Notes: generated from the sequence alone by a model not told the origin. Positions 17,117 to 26,413 are shown, counted from the first letter of the stretch. The stretch: DNA of 64,000 bases from Paraburkholderia phytofirmans PsJN (GCF_000020125.1 NC_010676.1:2418001-2482000); one strand, 5' to 3'. Program-made: numbers and translations.

Positions 17117-17986
17117 TCACTGCGCCGAAGTACTCGCCACAAGCAGTTCCTCCGCATTGTTCGGCGGACGCAAACCGTCGGTTCTGCCCGCGAAATAGCG
17201 CTGCGTCAGATCGGCCGCCGACACATGCTGCGCTTCGCCAAAGCCGGCTTCATAAGCCAGCGCCAGCATCTCCGGCGGAGTGAAGAAGCTGATAAAAGGT
17301 GTCCCGCTTGCTCGCGCGCCCTTCTCCGCCATCTCGAGCCCCGGACGTACCTCGGGGTCCGCCAGCTGCAGCGGGAGCAGGAAGGTCATGGCGAGCGTCG
17401 ATCCCGGCGCGAGCGCCGCGACCTCGCGCAGCGTGGCCATATTCGCGTCGCGCGTGAGGTACATGCTGACGCCCGTGGAGACCAAGACCGCCGGCTTGCT
17501 GGCATCGAAGCCGGCAGCCATCAACTCGTCCCGCCAGTTCCGGCCCGCCTCGAAATCGACCGGCACGAAGCGCAGCCAGTCCGGCATGCCAAAGCCGAGT
17601 TCGATCAGGCGCTGGCGCTTCCATGCCTGAGGACCCGGCGGATCGATCTCGAACACCTTGAGGCGGGACGCGATCTCCGGCCTGCGCTGGGCGAAGCTGT
17701 CGAGCCCAGCGCCGAGGATGACGTACTGACTCAACCCCCGCCCCGCCTGTTCCACGACCAGGTCTTCGATAAAGCGAGCCCGCGCCACGATCGAGGCGCG
17801 AAACGGACGCGTGAACTGCGGGTCCATGTCTCCGCGGTCACGCCATTCGTTGCCCGGAGCCAGCAGCTTGAGGCCGATGGCGTCTTCCAGCACATGCGGC
17901 GGCGGGTCGGCCTCGACATGCAGCGCGCGCCACAAGGCGACACGCGCAGCGGTGCTGTCAGGTGCTGCATCTCGCTTCTCGTTCAT
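17117..17986 (-). CDS. class I SAM-dependent methyltransferase (leucine carboxymethyltransferase-like)
   Basis: 289 residues from the ATG at 17986, preferred over an upstream frame extension because the family's early TAARVALWRALH helix then lies near the N-terminus. The SAM motif is YVILGAGLDSFAQR (about residue 100), followed by FEIDPPGPQAWKR and a later STGVSMYLTRD, as in the TIGR00027/LCM-like family. Most bacterial members have unknown targets. It is not obviously in an operon: the next gene on the right is on the other strand. Confidence 0.87.
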   Translation of the reverse strand: MNEKRDAAPDSTAARVALWRALHVEADPPPHVLEDAIGLKLLAPGNEWRDRGDMDPQFTRPFRASIVARARFIEDLVVEQAGRGLSQYVILGAGLDSFAQRRPEIASRLKVFEIDPPGPQAWKRQRLIELGFGMPDWLRFVPVDFEAGRNWRDELMAAGFDASKPAVLVSTGVSMYLTRDANMATLREVAALAPGSTLAMTFLLPLQLADPEVRPGLEMAEKGARASGTPFISFFTPPEMLALAYEAGFGEAQHVSAADLTQRYFAGRTDGLRPPNNAEELLVASTSAQ

Positions 17987-18115
17987 GACTCTCGATCCCG
18001 TTGTGTCTCTCTCGGCCTCTTTTCGCGATCGCACAGAAACACCTGCCGCGATCCTGTCGCCCACTACAAGTTATGATGGACAAGTGAGTATGACTAGCCG
18101 ATGACGAGGGACAGC

Positions 18116-18265
18116 GTGTCACAGACAAGCCCTGATCGCAAGACGACGTTCAGCAAACGCCTCTTATGGTTCATTGGCTTATGGCTGCTCGGCGTAGCCG
18201 GGGCCGTGCTGCTCGCGCTGCCGTTTCGGCTTCTGATCGCCGCGGCAATGCATTATCAGCATTGA
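18116..18265 (+). CDS. small single-span membrane protein
   Basis: 49 residues from a GTG start at 18116 with GAGGGA five bases upstream; an ATG at 18101 would add five residues but has no ribosome site. A basic start (SPDRKTTFSKR) leads to one hydrophobic helix (LLWFIGLWLLGVAGAVLLAL) and RLLIAAAM. The layout resembles DUF2474-type peptides that accompany cytochrome bd oxidases, but that oxidase operon here lies 5.5 kb away. Family membership is tentative. Confidence 0.55.
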   Translation: MSQTSPDRKTTFSKRLLWFIGLWLLGVAGAVLLALPFRLLIAAAMHYQH

Positions 18266-18280
18266 TGCGTTCCTTCCGCT

Positions 18281-18721
18281 TCAAGGTCGTTCGAGTATTT
18301 TCGGCACCTGTCCGAGCTGTCGAAACAGCGATAGCCAGTCTTCGAGATGCCAGGTTATCTCGATCAGATTGCCACGCATCTGATGGAAAGAATGAATCGC
18401 GAATTTCACGTGCTTCGAACTCGCGTCGATGCCGAGTAGCTCCCCGGTTTGCGTGCCGCTGATCTCCGCGCGAACCCCAATCCGGTTGCCATGCACCAGC
18501 AAATCGAGAATTTCGACTTTCATGTCCGGCAGCGCGGTCGCAATGTCATGGAAGATCTGAACCATTTGACCCGGCCCGCGCGTGGCCCCGCGAGGCTCCG
18601 GAATGTACTGCCAGTCAGGGGTGACAACCTTCGCCAATAATTCGACGCTCTTCTGCTCGAATGCTCGATAGAACCCTTCAACCGCTTCTCGAGCCACTGC
18701 TTCGTCGGTACCTGAGGTCAT
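18281..18721 (-). CDS. SnoaL-like / ester cyclase family protein
   Basis: 146 residues from the ATG at 18721 (CAGGAG nine bases upstream). The NTF2-like fold is indicated by the starting helix EAVEGFYRAFEQKSVELLAKVV, then TPDWQYIP, a HDIATALPDMKVEIL strand and the closing W-HLEDWL. SnoaL-like proteins include polyketide cyclases and many stress-associated binding proteins. No signal peptide. It converges on the small membrane protein gene and no partner is evident. Confidence 0.78.
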   Translation of the reverse strand: MTSGTDEAVAREAVEGFYRAFEQKSVELLAKVVTPDWQYIPEPRGATRGPGQMVQIFHDIATALPDMKVEILDLLVHGNRIGVRAEISGTQTGELLGIDASSKHVKFAIHSFHQMRGNLIEITWHLEDWLSLFRQLGQVPKILERP

Positions 18722-19126
18722 GATCTGCTGCTCCTGAAGGTGCAAGTCGCCATGTTAGACCGAATCATCCCGGGCGGCTCCAAGCATTCATTGTCAGTTC
18801 GCTATCCATTTGCAATGCGAACGAATGCCACTGTCTATTGGCCGACCCGCCACGCCACGACGCCTCCCGAAGGCGGCACCGAGTTCACATAAATTACCTG
18901 CTCGGTATAACATCTGTGGGCGTGATGGATGTCAACCATGTCACGCATGTTGCGCCCTTCCGGCGACAAGGCAAAGCGCTACGCATGCCCGGGCTGGCCG
19001 CAACAGCGAACCTGCTTCAATCATTCAAACGAAACTCGCGCCCGCCTCCCGCATGAAGCGCGTAGGCGGAACGACATGGGTTCTACTGCCGTCGGAATCC
19101 GTAACGGTCTCTCAACACTCAAACCG
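18722..19126. other. upstream region of the peroxidase-encapsulin operon
   Basis: About 400 bases without a supported gene. It holds a GTTCGC / GCGAAC inverted repeat (18797-18822) and a promoter-like pair at 18884-18911. The reading frame of the peroxidase stays open back to 18929, but that extension has no family-like sequence. Confidence 0.5.
18884..18911 (+). promoter_or_regulatory. candidate sigma70 promoter for the DyP-encapsulin operon
   Basis: TTCACA (18884-18889), a 16-base spacer and TATAAC (18906-18911). It would give a leader of about 210 bases before the peroxidase ATG at 19127. Confidence 0.45.
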
Positions 19127-20182
19127 ATGCCCAACGAAACCCCGGAACCGCAAGCAATTTGTAATGACGTATCCCGCAGCGCGATCTTCATTGTCGCGAC
19201 CATCGCGAACGACCGCGATCAGGAGGCCAAGGTACGCGAATGGTGCGGCGACATTGCCGCCCTTGTGCGCGCGGTCGGCAAGCGTGTGCCTGCCGGCAAT
19301 CTGTCGTGCGTCTGCTCGTTCGGCTCCGACGCGTGGGACAGGCTGTTCGGCGCGCCGCGGCCCGCCCTTCTGCATCCGTTCCGCGACATCGGCGAAGGCG
19401 AGCGTCGCGCGTTGGGGACACCAGGCGATTTCCTGCTACACATTCGCGCCGAACACATGGATCTCTGTTTCGAGCTTGCCACGCAGTTGCTGGGCGCGCT
19501 CGGCGACGCGGTCACCGTGGTCGATGAAGTTCACGGGTTTCGCTACTTCGATATGCGCGACATGGTGGGCTTCGTCGACGGCACCGAGAACCCGACCGGG
19601 CGCGCCGCCGACGAATACACGCTCATCACCGAAGACCCCGGGTTCGAGGGCGGCAGCTATGTCCTCGTGCAAAAGTACTTGCACGACATGGACGGTTGGA
19701 ATGCGCTTTCCGTCGAGACACAGGAGCGCATTATCGGTCGCAAGAAATTATCCGACGTCGAACTCGACGCGGCGATTAAACCGTCGTCGTCGCACAGCTC
19801 GCTGACCACGATCACCGAAAACGGCAAGGAAGTGAAGATCTTGCGCGACAACATGCCGTTCGGCCGCCTGGGCGCGGCCGAATTCGGCACCTACTTTATC
19901 GGCTATGCGCGTTCGCCCGCGCCGATCGAGCAGATGCTGGAGAACATGTTCATCGGGCGCCCGCCGGGCAACTACGACCGGCTGCTCGACTACAGCCGCG
20001 CCGTCACGGGCGGCCTGTTCTTCGTGCCGTCGGCCACCTTGCTCGAGGAACTCGCGGACCGCGATCCGCCGAGCGTCACGGCCGCCATCGAAACTCATTC
20101 CGAACCGTCTTCGCCCGCCGAGCCGCGCCACGACGGCTCGCTGAATATTGGCTCTCTCAAGGGAATCTCCCAACATGAATAA
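19127..20182 (+). CDS. Dyp-type peroxidase, encapsulin cargo
   Basis: 351 residues from the ATG at 19127, chosen because homologues begin near PQAICNDVSRSAIF; an ATG at 19076 is possible. The heme pocket of a B-type dye-decolorizing peroxidase is complete: GFVDGTENP with distal Asp151, SSSHSSL with proximal His223 and ILRDNMPFG with Arg240. After the enzyme fold a proline/glutamate-rich linker ends in DGSLNIGSLKG, the known pattern of the cargo-loading peptide that binds the inside of family 1 encapsulin shells. The shell gene overlaps the stop by 8 bases. The enzyme would be packaged and use hydrogen peroxide. Confidence 0.93.
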   Translation: MPNETPEPQAICNDVSRSAIFIVATIANDRDQEAKVREWCGDIAALVRAVGKRVPAGNLSCVCSFGSDAWDRLFGAPRPALLHPFRDIGEGERRALGTPGDFLLHIRAEHMDLCFELATQLLGALGDAVTVVDEVHGFRYFDMRDMVGFVDGTENPTGRAADEYTLITEDPGFEGGSYVLVQKYLHDMDGWNALSVETQERIIGRKKLSDVELDAAIKPSSSHSSLTTITENGKEVKILRDNMPFGRLGAAEFGTYFIGYARSPAPIEQMLENMFIGRPPGNYDRLLDYSRAVTGGLFFVPSATLLEELADRDPPSVTAAIETHSEPSSPAEPRHDGSLNIGSLKGISQHE

Positions 20183-20977
20183 TCTGCATCGCGAGCTCGC
20201 CCCAATTCCAGCGCCGCCTGGTCGCAGATCGAAAACGAAGTGGCGCGCACCTTCAAACGCAGCGTAGCCGGCCGTCGCGTGGTCGACGTCGAGGGTCCGG
20301 GCGGAACGGAGTTGTCCGGCGTCGGCACGGGGCATCAGACCGCGATTGCCGCGCCTCAACAAGGCGTCGTGGCCAGGCTCGCGGAGGTCAAGCGCCTGGT
20401 CGAGTTCACCGTGCCGTTCGAATTGCAGCGCGAGGCGATCGACAGCGTGCTGCGCGGCGCGAACGACGCCGACTGGCAGCCCGCCAAAGATGCAGCGAAA
20501 GAGCTCGCCTATGCCGAAGATCGCGCGATCTTCGACGGCTATCAGGCAGCGGGGATCGGCGGGATTCGCGAAGGCTCGTCGAATGCGCCGCTCGCGCTGC
20601 CCGCCGACATCGGCGATTATCCGCACGCAATCGGCAATGCGCTGGAAGAGCTACGGCTCGCCGGCGTGGACGGTCCTTATTCCGTGCTGCTCGGCGCCGA
20701 CGCCTACACGGCGCTCAGCGAGGCACGCGACCAGGGTTATCCGGTGATCGAGCACATCAAGCGGATCGTGAACGGCGACATCATCTGGGCACCCGCGCTG
20801 ACCGGCGGCAGCGTGCTCTCCACGCGAGGCGGCGACTTCGAGTTACACCTCGGCGAAGACCTGTCGATCGGCTATCTCAGCCACACCGACTCAGTAGTGC
20901 GCCTCTATTTGCGCGAGACGCTGACATTCCTGATGTTGACGAGCGAAGCCTCGGTGTCGTTGACGCTCGCTGAATAA
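20175..20977 (+). CDS. family 1 encapsulin nanocompartment shell protein, frameshifted near the start
   Basis: The ATG at 20175 overlaps the peroxidase stop. Eleven codons (MNNLHRELAPI) match the family start, but the frame then reaches a stop after 30 codons. Adding one base at about 20207/20208 (ATTCC read as ATTTCC) restores SSAAWSQIENEVARTFKRS and a continuous HK97-fold protein to 20977: GRRVVDVEGPGG, EFTVPFEL, then GGDFELHLGEDLSIGY, about 267 residues in all. As written, only a GTG at 20240 could start the remaining 245 residues, losing the N-terminal helix that lines the inner shell surface and binds cargo. It may be a sequencing error, a true mutation or slippage. A LysR gene converges downstream. 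Confidence 0.85.
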
Positions 20978-20995
20978 GCGCGGGTCGTTGCGGGC

Positions 20996-21985
20996 TCAGG
21001 CACGCAACGACTGCTGCGGCAGCGCGGAGTCGACGTCCTCAGCCAGCACTTCGAGGCCGCGGGCCATTTTTCCGCATTCGACGTGCACTCTCTCGAGCAT
21101 TGCCGGCGTGCACTGCTTCAACATCGTCACGATCAGGCGTACCCGCGGCGGCATGGGACGTTGCGCCTGAATCAGTATATTGACGTCGAAGGGCAGCGCC
21201 TCGAATTGCGGCAACAACCGAACCAACCGGCCGTCCGCGAACGCTTCGACGCACGCCGGCTCTTCCAGCACGCCAATGCCCGCACCCGCCACGATCATTT
21301 CATACATGGGCCGCCAATGACTGGTCTTCACGGCGGTACGGATGGGGGCGCTCTCGACGACGCTCGCCTGGTGCCTGAGAGGCAACTGGTCCGTGCCGAA
21401 CGTACCCTGCATCCGAATGAACGGATGGTTGATCAGATCGGACGGCTCGTCGATCGACCCGTGCCGGCTCAGGTAGCCCGGCGCCGCAACGAGCACGCGC
21501 CCGACCTGCCCGAGTTGACGGGCGATGAACGCTCCCTCTCCGAGTTGCCCGAGACGAAAGGAAACGTCCACGCCTTCCGTCACGAGATCGACGATCCGGT
21601 CGTTCAGCACCAGTTCCAGATCGAGTTGCGGATAGGCCGCGCGTACGAGCGTCAACGCCTGCGGTACGACCGTCTCGCCGAAGCAGTGAGGCGCCGCGAT
21701 GCGGACCGTGCCTCTGAGCGCCTGTTCGTCGTTCGACACATCGGCAATGGTCTGCTCGACGGCGCTCAGAATCCTCTTGCTACGCTCATAGAAGGTCACG
21801 CCTTCGGGCGTGCACTTGAACGCGCGTGCGCTACGCAGCAAAAGCCGGCAACCCAGGTACTTCTCGAGCCGCTCGATGCGTTCGCTCGCGGCGGGCTGCC
21901 CGATATTCAGATCCCTGGCCGCGCTGGAAATGCTCTCGCGCTCCACCACTCTCACGTAAATGCGCATGGCTTCGAGCAGATTCAT
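20996..21985 (-). CDS. LysR family transcriptional regulator
   Basis: 329 residues. The helix-turn-helix ESISSAARDLNIGQPAASERIERLEKYLG lies at residues 17-45, then a substrate-binding domain from about residue 90 with VRIAAPHCFGETVV. It resembles the CrgA/DmlR-like group, which often regulates a nearby oxidoreductase. It converges on the encapsulin gene with an 18-base gap and has a 345-base upstream region shared with the divergent MocR gene. The target is not clear. Confidence 0.9.
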   Translation of the reverse strand: MNLLEAMRIYVRVVERESISSAARDLNIGQPAASERIERLEKYLGCRLLLRSARAFKCTPEGVTFYERSKRILSAVEQTIADVSNDEQALRGTVRIAAPHCFGETVVPQALTLVRAAYPQLDLELVLNDRIVDLVTEGVDVSFRLGQLGEGAFIARQLGQVGRVLVAAPGYLSRHGSIDEPSDLINHPFIRMQGTFGTDQLPLRHQASVVESAPIRTAVKTSHWRPMYEMIVAGAGIGVLEEPACVEAFADGRLVRLLPQFEALPFDVNILIQAQRPMPPRVRLIVTMLKQCTPAMLERVHVECGKMARGLEVLAEDVDSALPQQSLRA

Positions 21986-22330
21986 GATCCCCCTCCCCCT
22001 TTTGCGACGGTCCTGCGTGATTCAAGCGACGAAGTGTCGGGGGGCTGATGGCATGCGTGACTATTTCCCTTCGGATTTGCGTCTTTCATTTTTCGGCTCC
22101 AGTCTTTACATATCGACAGGCCCTCGTATCAGGACCCGCGAACACGCGTTCGATGGAGAACAGAGTAAGGCTGGGCGGTCAGTCGCAGAGTGCACAAATC
22201 GGCCCGGCTTGCATCAGTACAGTTCTGCTACGATCTGCGCACCGGGCGGCGGCACGTCTTCGAAAGCGCGTGCACTGCAGCGAAGCAGCCGGTATAACCC
22301 GCCGCTGATAAACGCCAGGAAAATCGTCCG
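21986..22330. other. intergenic region between divergent LysR and MocR genes
   Basis: About 345 bases. I see no gene, RNA or strong palindrome here. Short reading frames on both strands look like chance. Confidence 0.55.
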
Positions 22331-23758
22331 ATGAATCTCTATGAGAAGCTTGCAGACGACATCGAAAAGCTGATCCGGCAAGGCGTGTACGGCCACGGCG
22401 AACGCCTGCCATCAGTGCGGCAAACCAGCCAGCAGCATCGGATCAGCGTCACCACGGTCATTCGCGCCTACTTGTTGCTCGAAAGCCGGGGCTTGCTCAC
22501 CAGCAGGCCGCAGTCCGGCTATTTCGTCAATTTTCGCGGCGACGAAGGCGTGCGGAAGTCGCTCGAACTGCGGCCATCTAAACCGATCCCGATTTCGTCG
22601 CCAGTCGATGTCAGCCGGCTAGTGCTTTCCACGCTGCGCTCGATCGGTGTCGACGATGCGGTGCCGCTCGGCTCGCCCTACCCTGACGCGAGCCTGTTTC
22701 CTTTCGAGAAGCTCAACCGCTACGCTTACGACGCGGGACGAGACAAGACACGCTGGGGCGTGACCGATGCGCTGCCGCCTGGCACGGCGAGACTGGTGCG
22801 CCAGATTGCGCGCCGCTACCTCGAGAACGGCATGGCGGTCGATCCGAATGAGATCGTCATCACGGTCGGCGCGACCGAGGCGATCAATCTGTGCCTGCAG
22901 GCCGTCGCGAAGCCAGGCGATACGATCGCCGTCGAGTCGCCCACGTTCTACGCGATGCTGCACGCGATCGAGCGGATGGGCATGAAGGCGATCGAGGTGT
23001 CCACGCATCCTGAACACGGCATCGACATCGAAGCGCTTGCCGCGATCGTGGAATCGCAGACGGTCACCGCCTGCATGATCATGCCGAACTTCCAGAATCC
23101 GCTCGGGTTTCTGATGCCCGACGAGCGCAAGCGCGAGCTGGTCGAATACCTGACGAAACGGGACATACCGGTCATCGAGAACGGTGTCTACAACGAGCTG
23201 CACTTCGACAGCACCTATCCGAGCACGTTGAAGTCCTACGACACGAAGGGACTGGTGCTTCACTGCGCGTCGTTCTCGAAGACGCTGACGGCAGCCTACC
23301 GCATCGGCTGGGCAATGCCGGGCCGCTATCGCGATCAGGTCGAGAAACTCAAGTTTCTGAACACGCTGACCACACCGACGATTCCGCAACTGGCGATCGC
23401 GGAATTCCTCGAACGGGATGGTTACGAGCATCATCTGCGACGGGTTCGGAAAACCTACGCGCAGCAGGCTAACCTGATGAAGGCGATCGTCTCGCGCTTC
23501 TTTCCCGAAGGCACGCGCATGTCCAACCCCGCGGGCGGCTACGTGCTGTGGATCGAGTTGCCGTCCAGGGTCGACGCGATGCGGCTCTACAAGCTCGCAC
23601 TCGAGCAGGGCATCACCATCGGACCGGGCTACATGTTTTCGATCTCGGAGACGACCTTTCGAAACTTCATCCGCCTGAATTACAGCAGCCCCTGGTCGAG
23701 CGAAATCGAACAGGCCGTGATTACCGTGGGCAAGCTCGCCGCCCTGTGCGCCCGCTAG
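22331..23758 (+). CDS. MocR-type GntR/aminotransferase-fold regulator (or PLP aminotransferase)
   Basis: 475 residues. A short GntR winged helix (about residues 8-70, LPSVRQTSQQHRISVTTVIRAY) is fused to a fold type I aminotransferase domain: TEAINLCLQAV, MPNFQNPLGFLMPDERK, and the PLP lysine in SFSKTLTAAYRIGW at about residue 317. The aminotransferase part keeps the usual cofactor residues, so some catalytic activity cannot be excluded. It converges on the cytochrome bd operon with a 41-base gap and is divergent from LysR. Its regulated gene is not obvious. Confidence 0.88.
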   Translation: MNLYEKLADDIEKLIRQGVYGHGERLPSVRQTSQQHRISVTTVIRAYLLLESRGLLTSRPQSGYFVNFRGDEGVRKSLELRPSKPIPISSPVDVSRLVLSTLRSIGVDDAVPLGSPYPDASLFPFEKLNRYAYDAGRDKTRWGVTDALPPGTARLVRQIARRYLENGMAVDPNEIVITVGATEAINLCLQAVAKPGDTIAVESPTFYAMLHAIERMGMKAIEVSTHPEHGIDIEALAAIVESQTVTACMIMPNFQNPLGFLMPDERKRELVEYLTKRDIPVIENGVYNELHFDSTYPSTLKSYDTKGLVLHCASFSKTLTAAYRIGWAMPGRYRDQVEKLKFLNTLTTPTIPQLAIAEFLERDGYEHHLRRVRKTYAQQANLMKAIVSRFFPEGTRMSNPAGGYVLWIELPSRVDAMRLYKLALEQGITIGPGYMFSISETTFRNFIRLNYSSPWSSEIEQAVITVGKLAALCAR

Positions 23759-23799
23759 CGAGCTTCTGGCTATCCTCTTCGCGCGGAACATAGCCGCCC

Positions 23800-24807
23800 T
23801 CAGTGATAGCCGGCGTCCCCTTCCCGCACCTTGCCGCGGAACACGCGGTACTGCATGGCGTTGTAGACGAGGATGATCGGCAGCACGATCACCGTGCCGA
23901 CCAGCGTGAACAGTTGGCTCGAATGACTCGACGAGGCTTCCCAGATCGTCAGCGAAGGCGGCACGATGTTCGGCCAGATGCTGATCAGCAAGCCGCTGTA
24001 TCCGAGAAAGCACAGCGCAAGCGTGAGCAGGAACGGCATGGCTTCATGCTGCAGGCGAAGCGAACGAAAAATGCCCCACACACAGGCCAGAACAAGAATG
24101 GGCACCGGCATGAACCATCCGAGATAGCCGCTCCCGAACCAGCGATGCTCCACCGCCGGCAAGCCGATCACGGTCCAGAGACTCACCACGAAAATTATGC
24201 CCAGCAGCACGGCCAGCAACGGCCGCATCACCTCGCGCATCTTGCGCTGCAGTTCGCCTTCCGTCTTCAGGATCAGCCAGCCGCAGCCAAGCGTCGCATA
24301 GGTGAAGAGCACGCCGATCCCGCAGAACAGGCTGAACGGCGATAGCCAGTCGAACGGGCCGCCGGCAAAACGGTCGTCGACGATCTTGATGCCTTGCAGC
24401 AGCGATCCCAGCACGATGCCCTGGCAAAGGCCCGCGAGAGCCGACCCGGCAATGAAGGCGAGATCCCACGCATGCTGGGTCCGCGTGGCCTTCGCGCGCA
24501 ATTCAAAGGCTGCGCCGCGGAAGATCAGCCCCACGACCATCAGGATCAGCGGCAGATAGTTCGCCGGCAGCAGCGTCGAATAGACCACCGGGAACGCGCC
24601 GTATAGGCCCGCGCCGCCGAGCACGAGGAACGTCTCGTTGCCGTCCCACACGGGGGCGATGGTATTGAGCATTACTTGCCGGTCGCCTTTCTCTTCAAAA
24701 AACGGAAACAGCAGGCCGATGCCGAGATCGAAGCCGTCCAGCATCACATAGATGAAAACGCCGAGTCCGATGATCGCAGCCCACACTACCGGAAGATCGA
24801 TTTGCAT
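23800..24807 (-). CDS. cydB: cytochrome bd-type quinol oxidase subunit II
   Basis: 335 residues from the ATG at 24807, four bases after the subunit I stop. MQIDLPVVWAAIIGLGVFIYVMLDGFDLGIG is the family start, with PVWDGNETFLVLGGAGLYGAFP next and about eight membrane helices following. With subunit I it forms a quinol oxidase that reduces oxygen without pumping protons and tolerates low oxygen, cyanide or nitric oxide. No third small subunit gene follows it; the only such peptide in the window is at 18116. Confidence 0.93.
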   Translation of the reverse strand: MQIDLPVVWAAIIGLGVFIYVMLDGFDLGIGLLFPFFEEKGDRQVMLNTIAPVWDGNETFLVLGGAGLYGAFPVVYSTLLPANYLPLILMVVGLIFRGAAFELRAKATRTQHAWDLAFIAGSALAGLCQGIVLGSLLQGIKIVDDRFAGGPFDWLSPFSLFCGIGVLFTYATLGCGWLILKTEGELQRKMREVMRPLLAVLLGIIFVVSLWTVIGLPAVEHRWFGSGYLGWFMPVPILVLACVWGIFRSLRLQHEAMPFLLTLALCFLGYSGLLISIWPNIVPPSLTIWEASSSHSSQLFTLVGTVIVLPIILVYNAMQYRVFRGKVREGDAGYH

Positions 24808-24811
24808 GGCA

Positions 24812-26200
24812 TCACTCCCGTTCCAGTGCGTCCAGCGGACGATTGCGCAACACCGGATGCTTGACGGACTGGCGGGCGTCGACATGCTCCTCGGGTCCGC
24901 GCTTCATCATCTTGAGCATGTAGTAGACCCCCATACCGAATACCAGGAAGTACACCAGCACAAAGATCAGCAATGAAACACCCGCTTGCTGGGCGCTGAT
25001 CGGCGAGAGCGAGTCTTCAGTGCGCAGAACGCCGTAGACCGTCCAGGGCTGGCGGCCGACCTCCGTCGTGACCCACCCGGCCAATAGCGCGACGATTCCC
25101 GACGGGCCCATGCACAGCACGAAAACCTGATACCAGCGCGTCTCGTAGAGGCGGCCTTTCAGTCTGAGCAGCAGCCCGAGCAACGCGGTCAGCAGCATCA
25201 ACATACCGAGGCCCGCCATGATCCGGAAGGTCCAGAAGATGATCGGCGAATACGGACGGTCTCTGGCGGGAAATGTCTTGAGCCCGCGGATTTCTCCGTC
25301 CCAGCTATGGGTCAGAATGAGGCTGCCTAGATGCGGAATTTGCAGCGTGTAGCGTGTCACTTCCGCCTTCATGTCGGGCAGACCGACCAGATTGAGCGCC
25401 GTGCCGCCTTTCTCGGTTTCCCACAGTCCCTCTATCGCCGCGATCTTGGCGGGCTGATATTCGCGGGTGTTCAGGCCGTGCGCATCGCCGACGAAAATCT
25501 GGATCGGCGTCAGCAAAAGCAGAATCCACAGCGCCATCGAAAAACTGCGCTTGATCGGGCCGTCGCGCCGGCCATGCAGCAGATGCCACGCCCCGCACGC
25601 GGCGACCATGAAGCCCGCGACGATGAACGCGGCGATCGTCATATGCGCGAGCCGGTACGGAAACGACGGGTTGAAAATCACTTTCAGCCAGTCGACCGGC
25701 ACGATCCGGCCGTTCTCCATGGCGAATCCTTGCGGCGTCTGCATGAAGCTGTTCGACGCGAGAATCCAGAAGGTGGACATCAACGTGCCTGCCGCCACCA
25801 TCAGCGTGGCGAAGAAGTGCGCGCGCGGACCCACGCGCTGCCAGCCGAACAGCATCACGCCGAGAAAGCCGGCCTCGAGAAAGAACGCCGTCAACACTTC
25901 ATAAGTCAGCAGCGGCCCTGTGATGTTGCCGGCAACGGTGGAAAAGCCGCTCCAGTTGGTGCCGAACTCGTAGGCCATCACGACGCCCGACACCACGCCC
26001 ATGCCGAAGCCGACCGCAAAGATCTTCGACCAGAACAGAAACATGTCCTTGTAGACCACGTCGCCGGTCAGCAGCCAACGCCACTCCAGCACGGCGAGGA
26101 AACTGGCCATTCCTATACTGATCGCGGGGAAAATAATGTGAAATGAAACAGTGAACGCAAACTGCAGCCTGGCGAGGTGGAAGGCATCGAAGATTTCCAT
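24812..26200 (-). CDS. cydA: cytochrome bd-type ubiquinol oxidase subunit I (CIO type)
   Basis: 462 residues from the ATG at 26200; the upstream frame extension is not family-like. MEIFDAFHLARLQFAFTVSFHIIFP carries the axial histidine of the di-heme site, GRQPWTVYGVLRT is the conserved block after the Q-loop, and the NTREYQPAKIAAIEG region holds quinol-site residues. The chain is about 60 residues shorter than E. coli CydA, fitting a short Q-loop as in cyanide-insensitive (CioA) oxidases. It is first in a two-gene operon and follows the stress ATPase gene. Confidence 0.93.
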   Translation of the reverse strand: MEIFDAFHLARLQFAFTVSFHIIFPAISIGMASFLAVLEWRWLLTGDVVYKDMFLFWSKIFAVGFGMGVVSGVVMAYEFGTNWSGFSTVAGNITGPLLTYEVLTAFFLEAGFLGVMLFGWQRVGPRAHFFATLMVAAGTLMSTFWILASNSFMQTPQGFAMENGRIVPVDWLKVIFNPSFPYRLAHMTIAAFIVAGFMVAACGAWHLLHGRRDGPIKRSFSMALWILLLLTPIQIFVGDAHGLNTREYQPAKIAAIEGLWETEKGGTALNLVGLPDMKAEVTRYTLQIPHLGSLILTHSWDGEIRGLKTFPARDRPYSPIIFWTFRIMAGLGMLMLLTALLGLLLRLKGRLYETRWYQVFVLCMGPSGIVALLAGWVTTEVGRQPWTVYGVLRTEDSLSPISAQQAGVSLLIFVLVYFLVFGMGVYYMLKMMKRGPEEHVDARQSVKHPVLRNRPLDALERE

Positions 26201-26413
26201 GATTGATCGGCGGCTCCAGGTTGTACCGGTACGTGCGCAAAGATGAACGCCTCGCAAAGCTGAGAGACTTCACTCAGCCGGCGAACCGTGCGCCTCCCGT
26301 CTCTTTCTTTGTAGAAGAGTTCGAGAGGCAGCACCAGGTCCGCTTCCGGATAATACGCGCCACACCGCCGACACGCTCGCTGCGTGTCTTTGCCCGTTGC
26401 CCACAGCACGCCG
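26201..26413 (-). other. gap with a possible decayed zinc-ribbon reading frame
   Basis: Between the AAA+ gene stop and cydA. A leftward frame open from a GTG at 26409 reads CRRCGAYYPEADL, then LELFYKERDGRRTV and a later cysteine (QLCEAF). This is the Cys-pair / FY / R-R layout of small HNH-like or zinc-ribbon proteins. It has no good ribosome site and runs into cydA in another frame, so it may be a remnant or chance. Confidence 0.25.

Noticed and set aside
18929..19126. Extended N-terminus of the peroxidase from 18929
   Set aside because: The added 66 residues are Arg/Pro-rich without family similarity; homologues begin near the ATG at 19127.
22619..24013. 464-codon minus-strand frame opposite the MocR gene
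   Set aside because: Antisense shadow with low-complexity Arg/Val/Ala composition; the plus strand has all MocR motifs.
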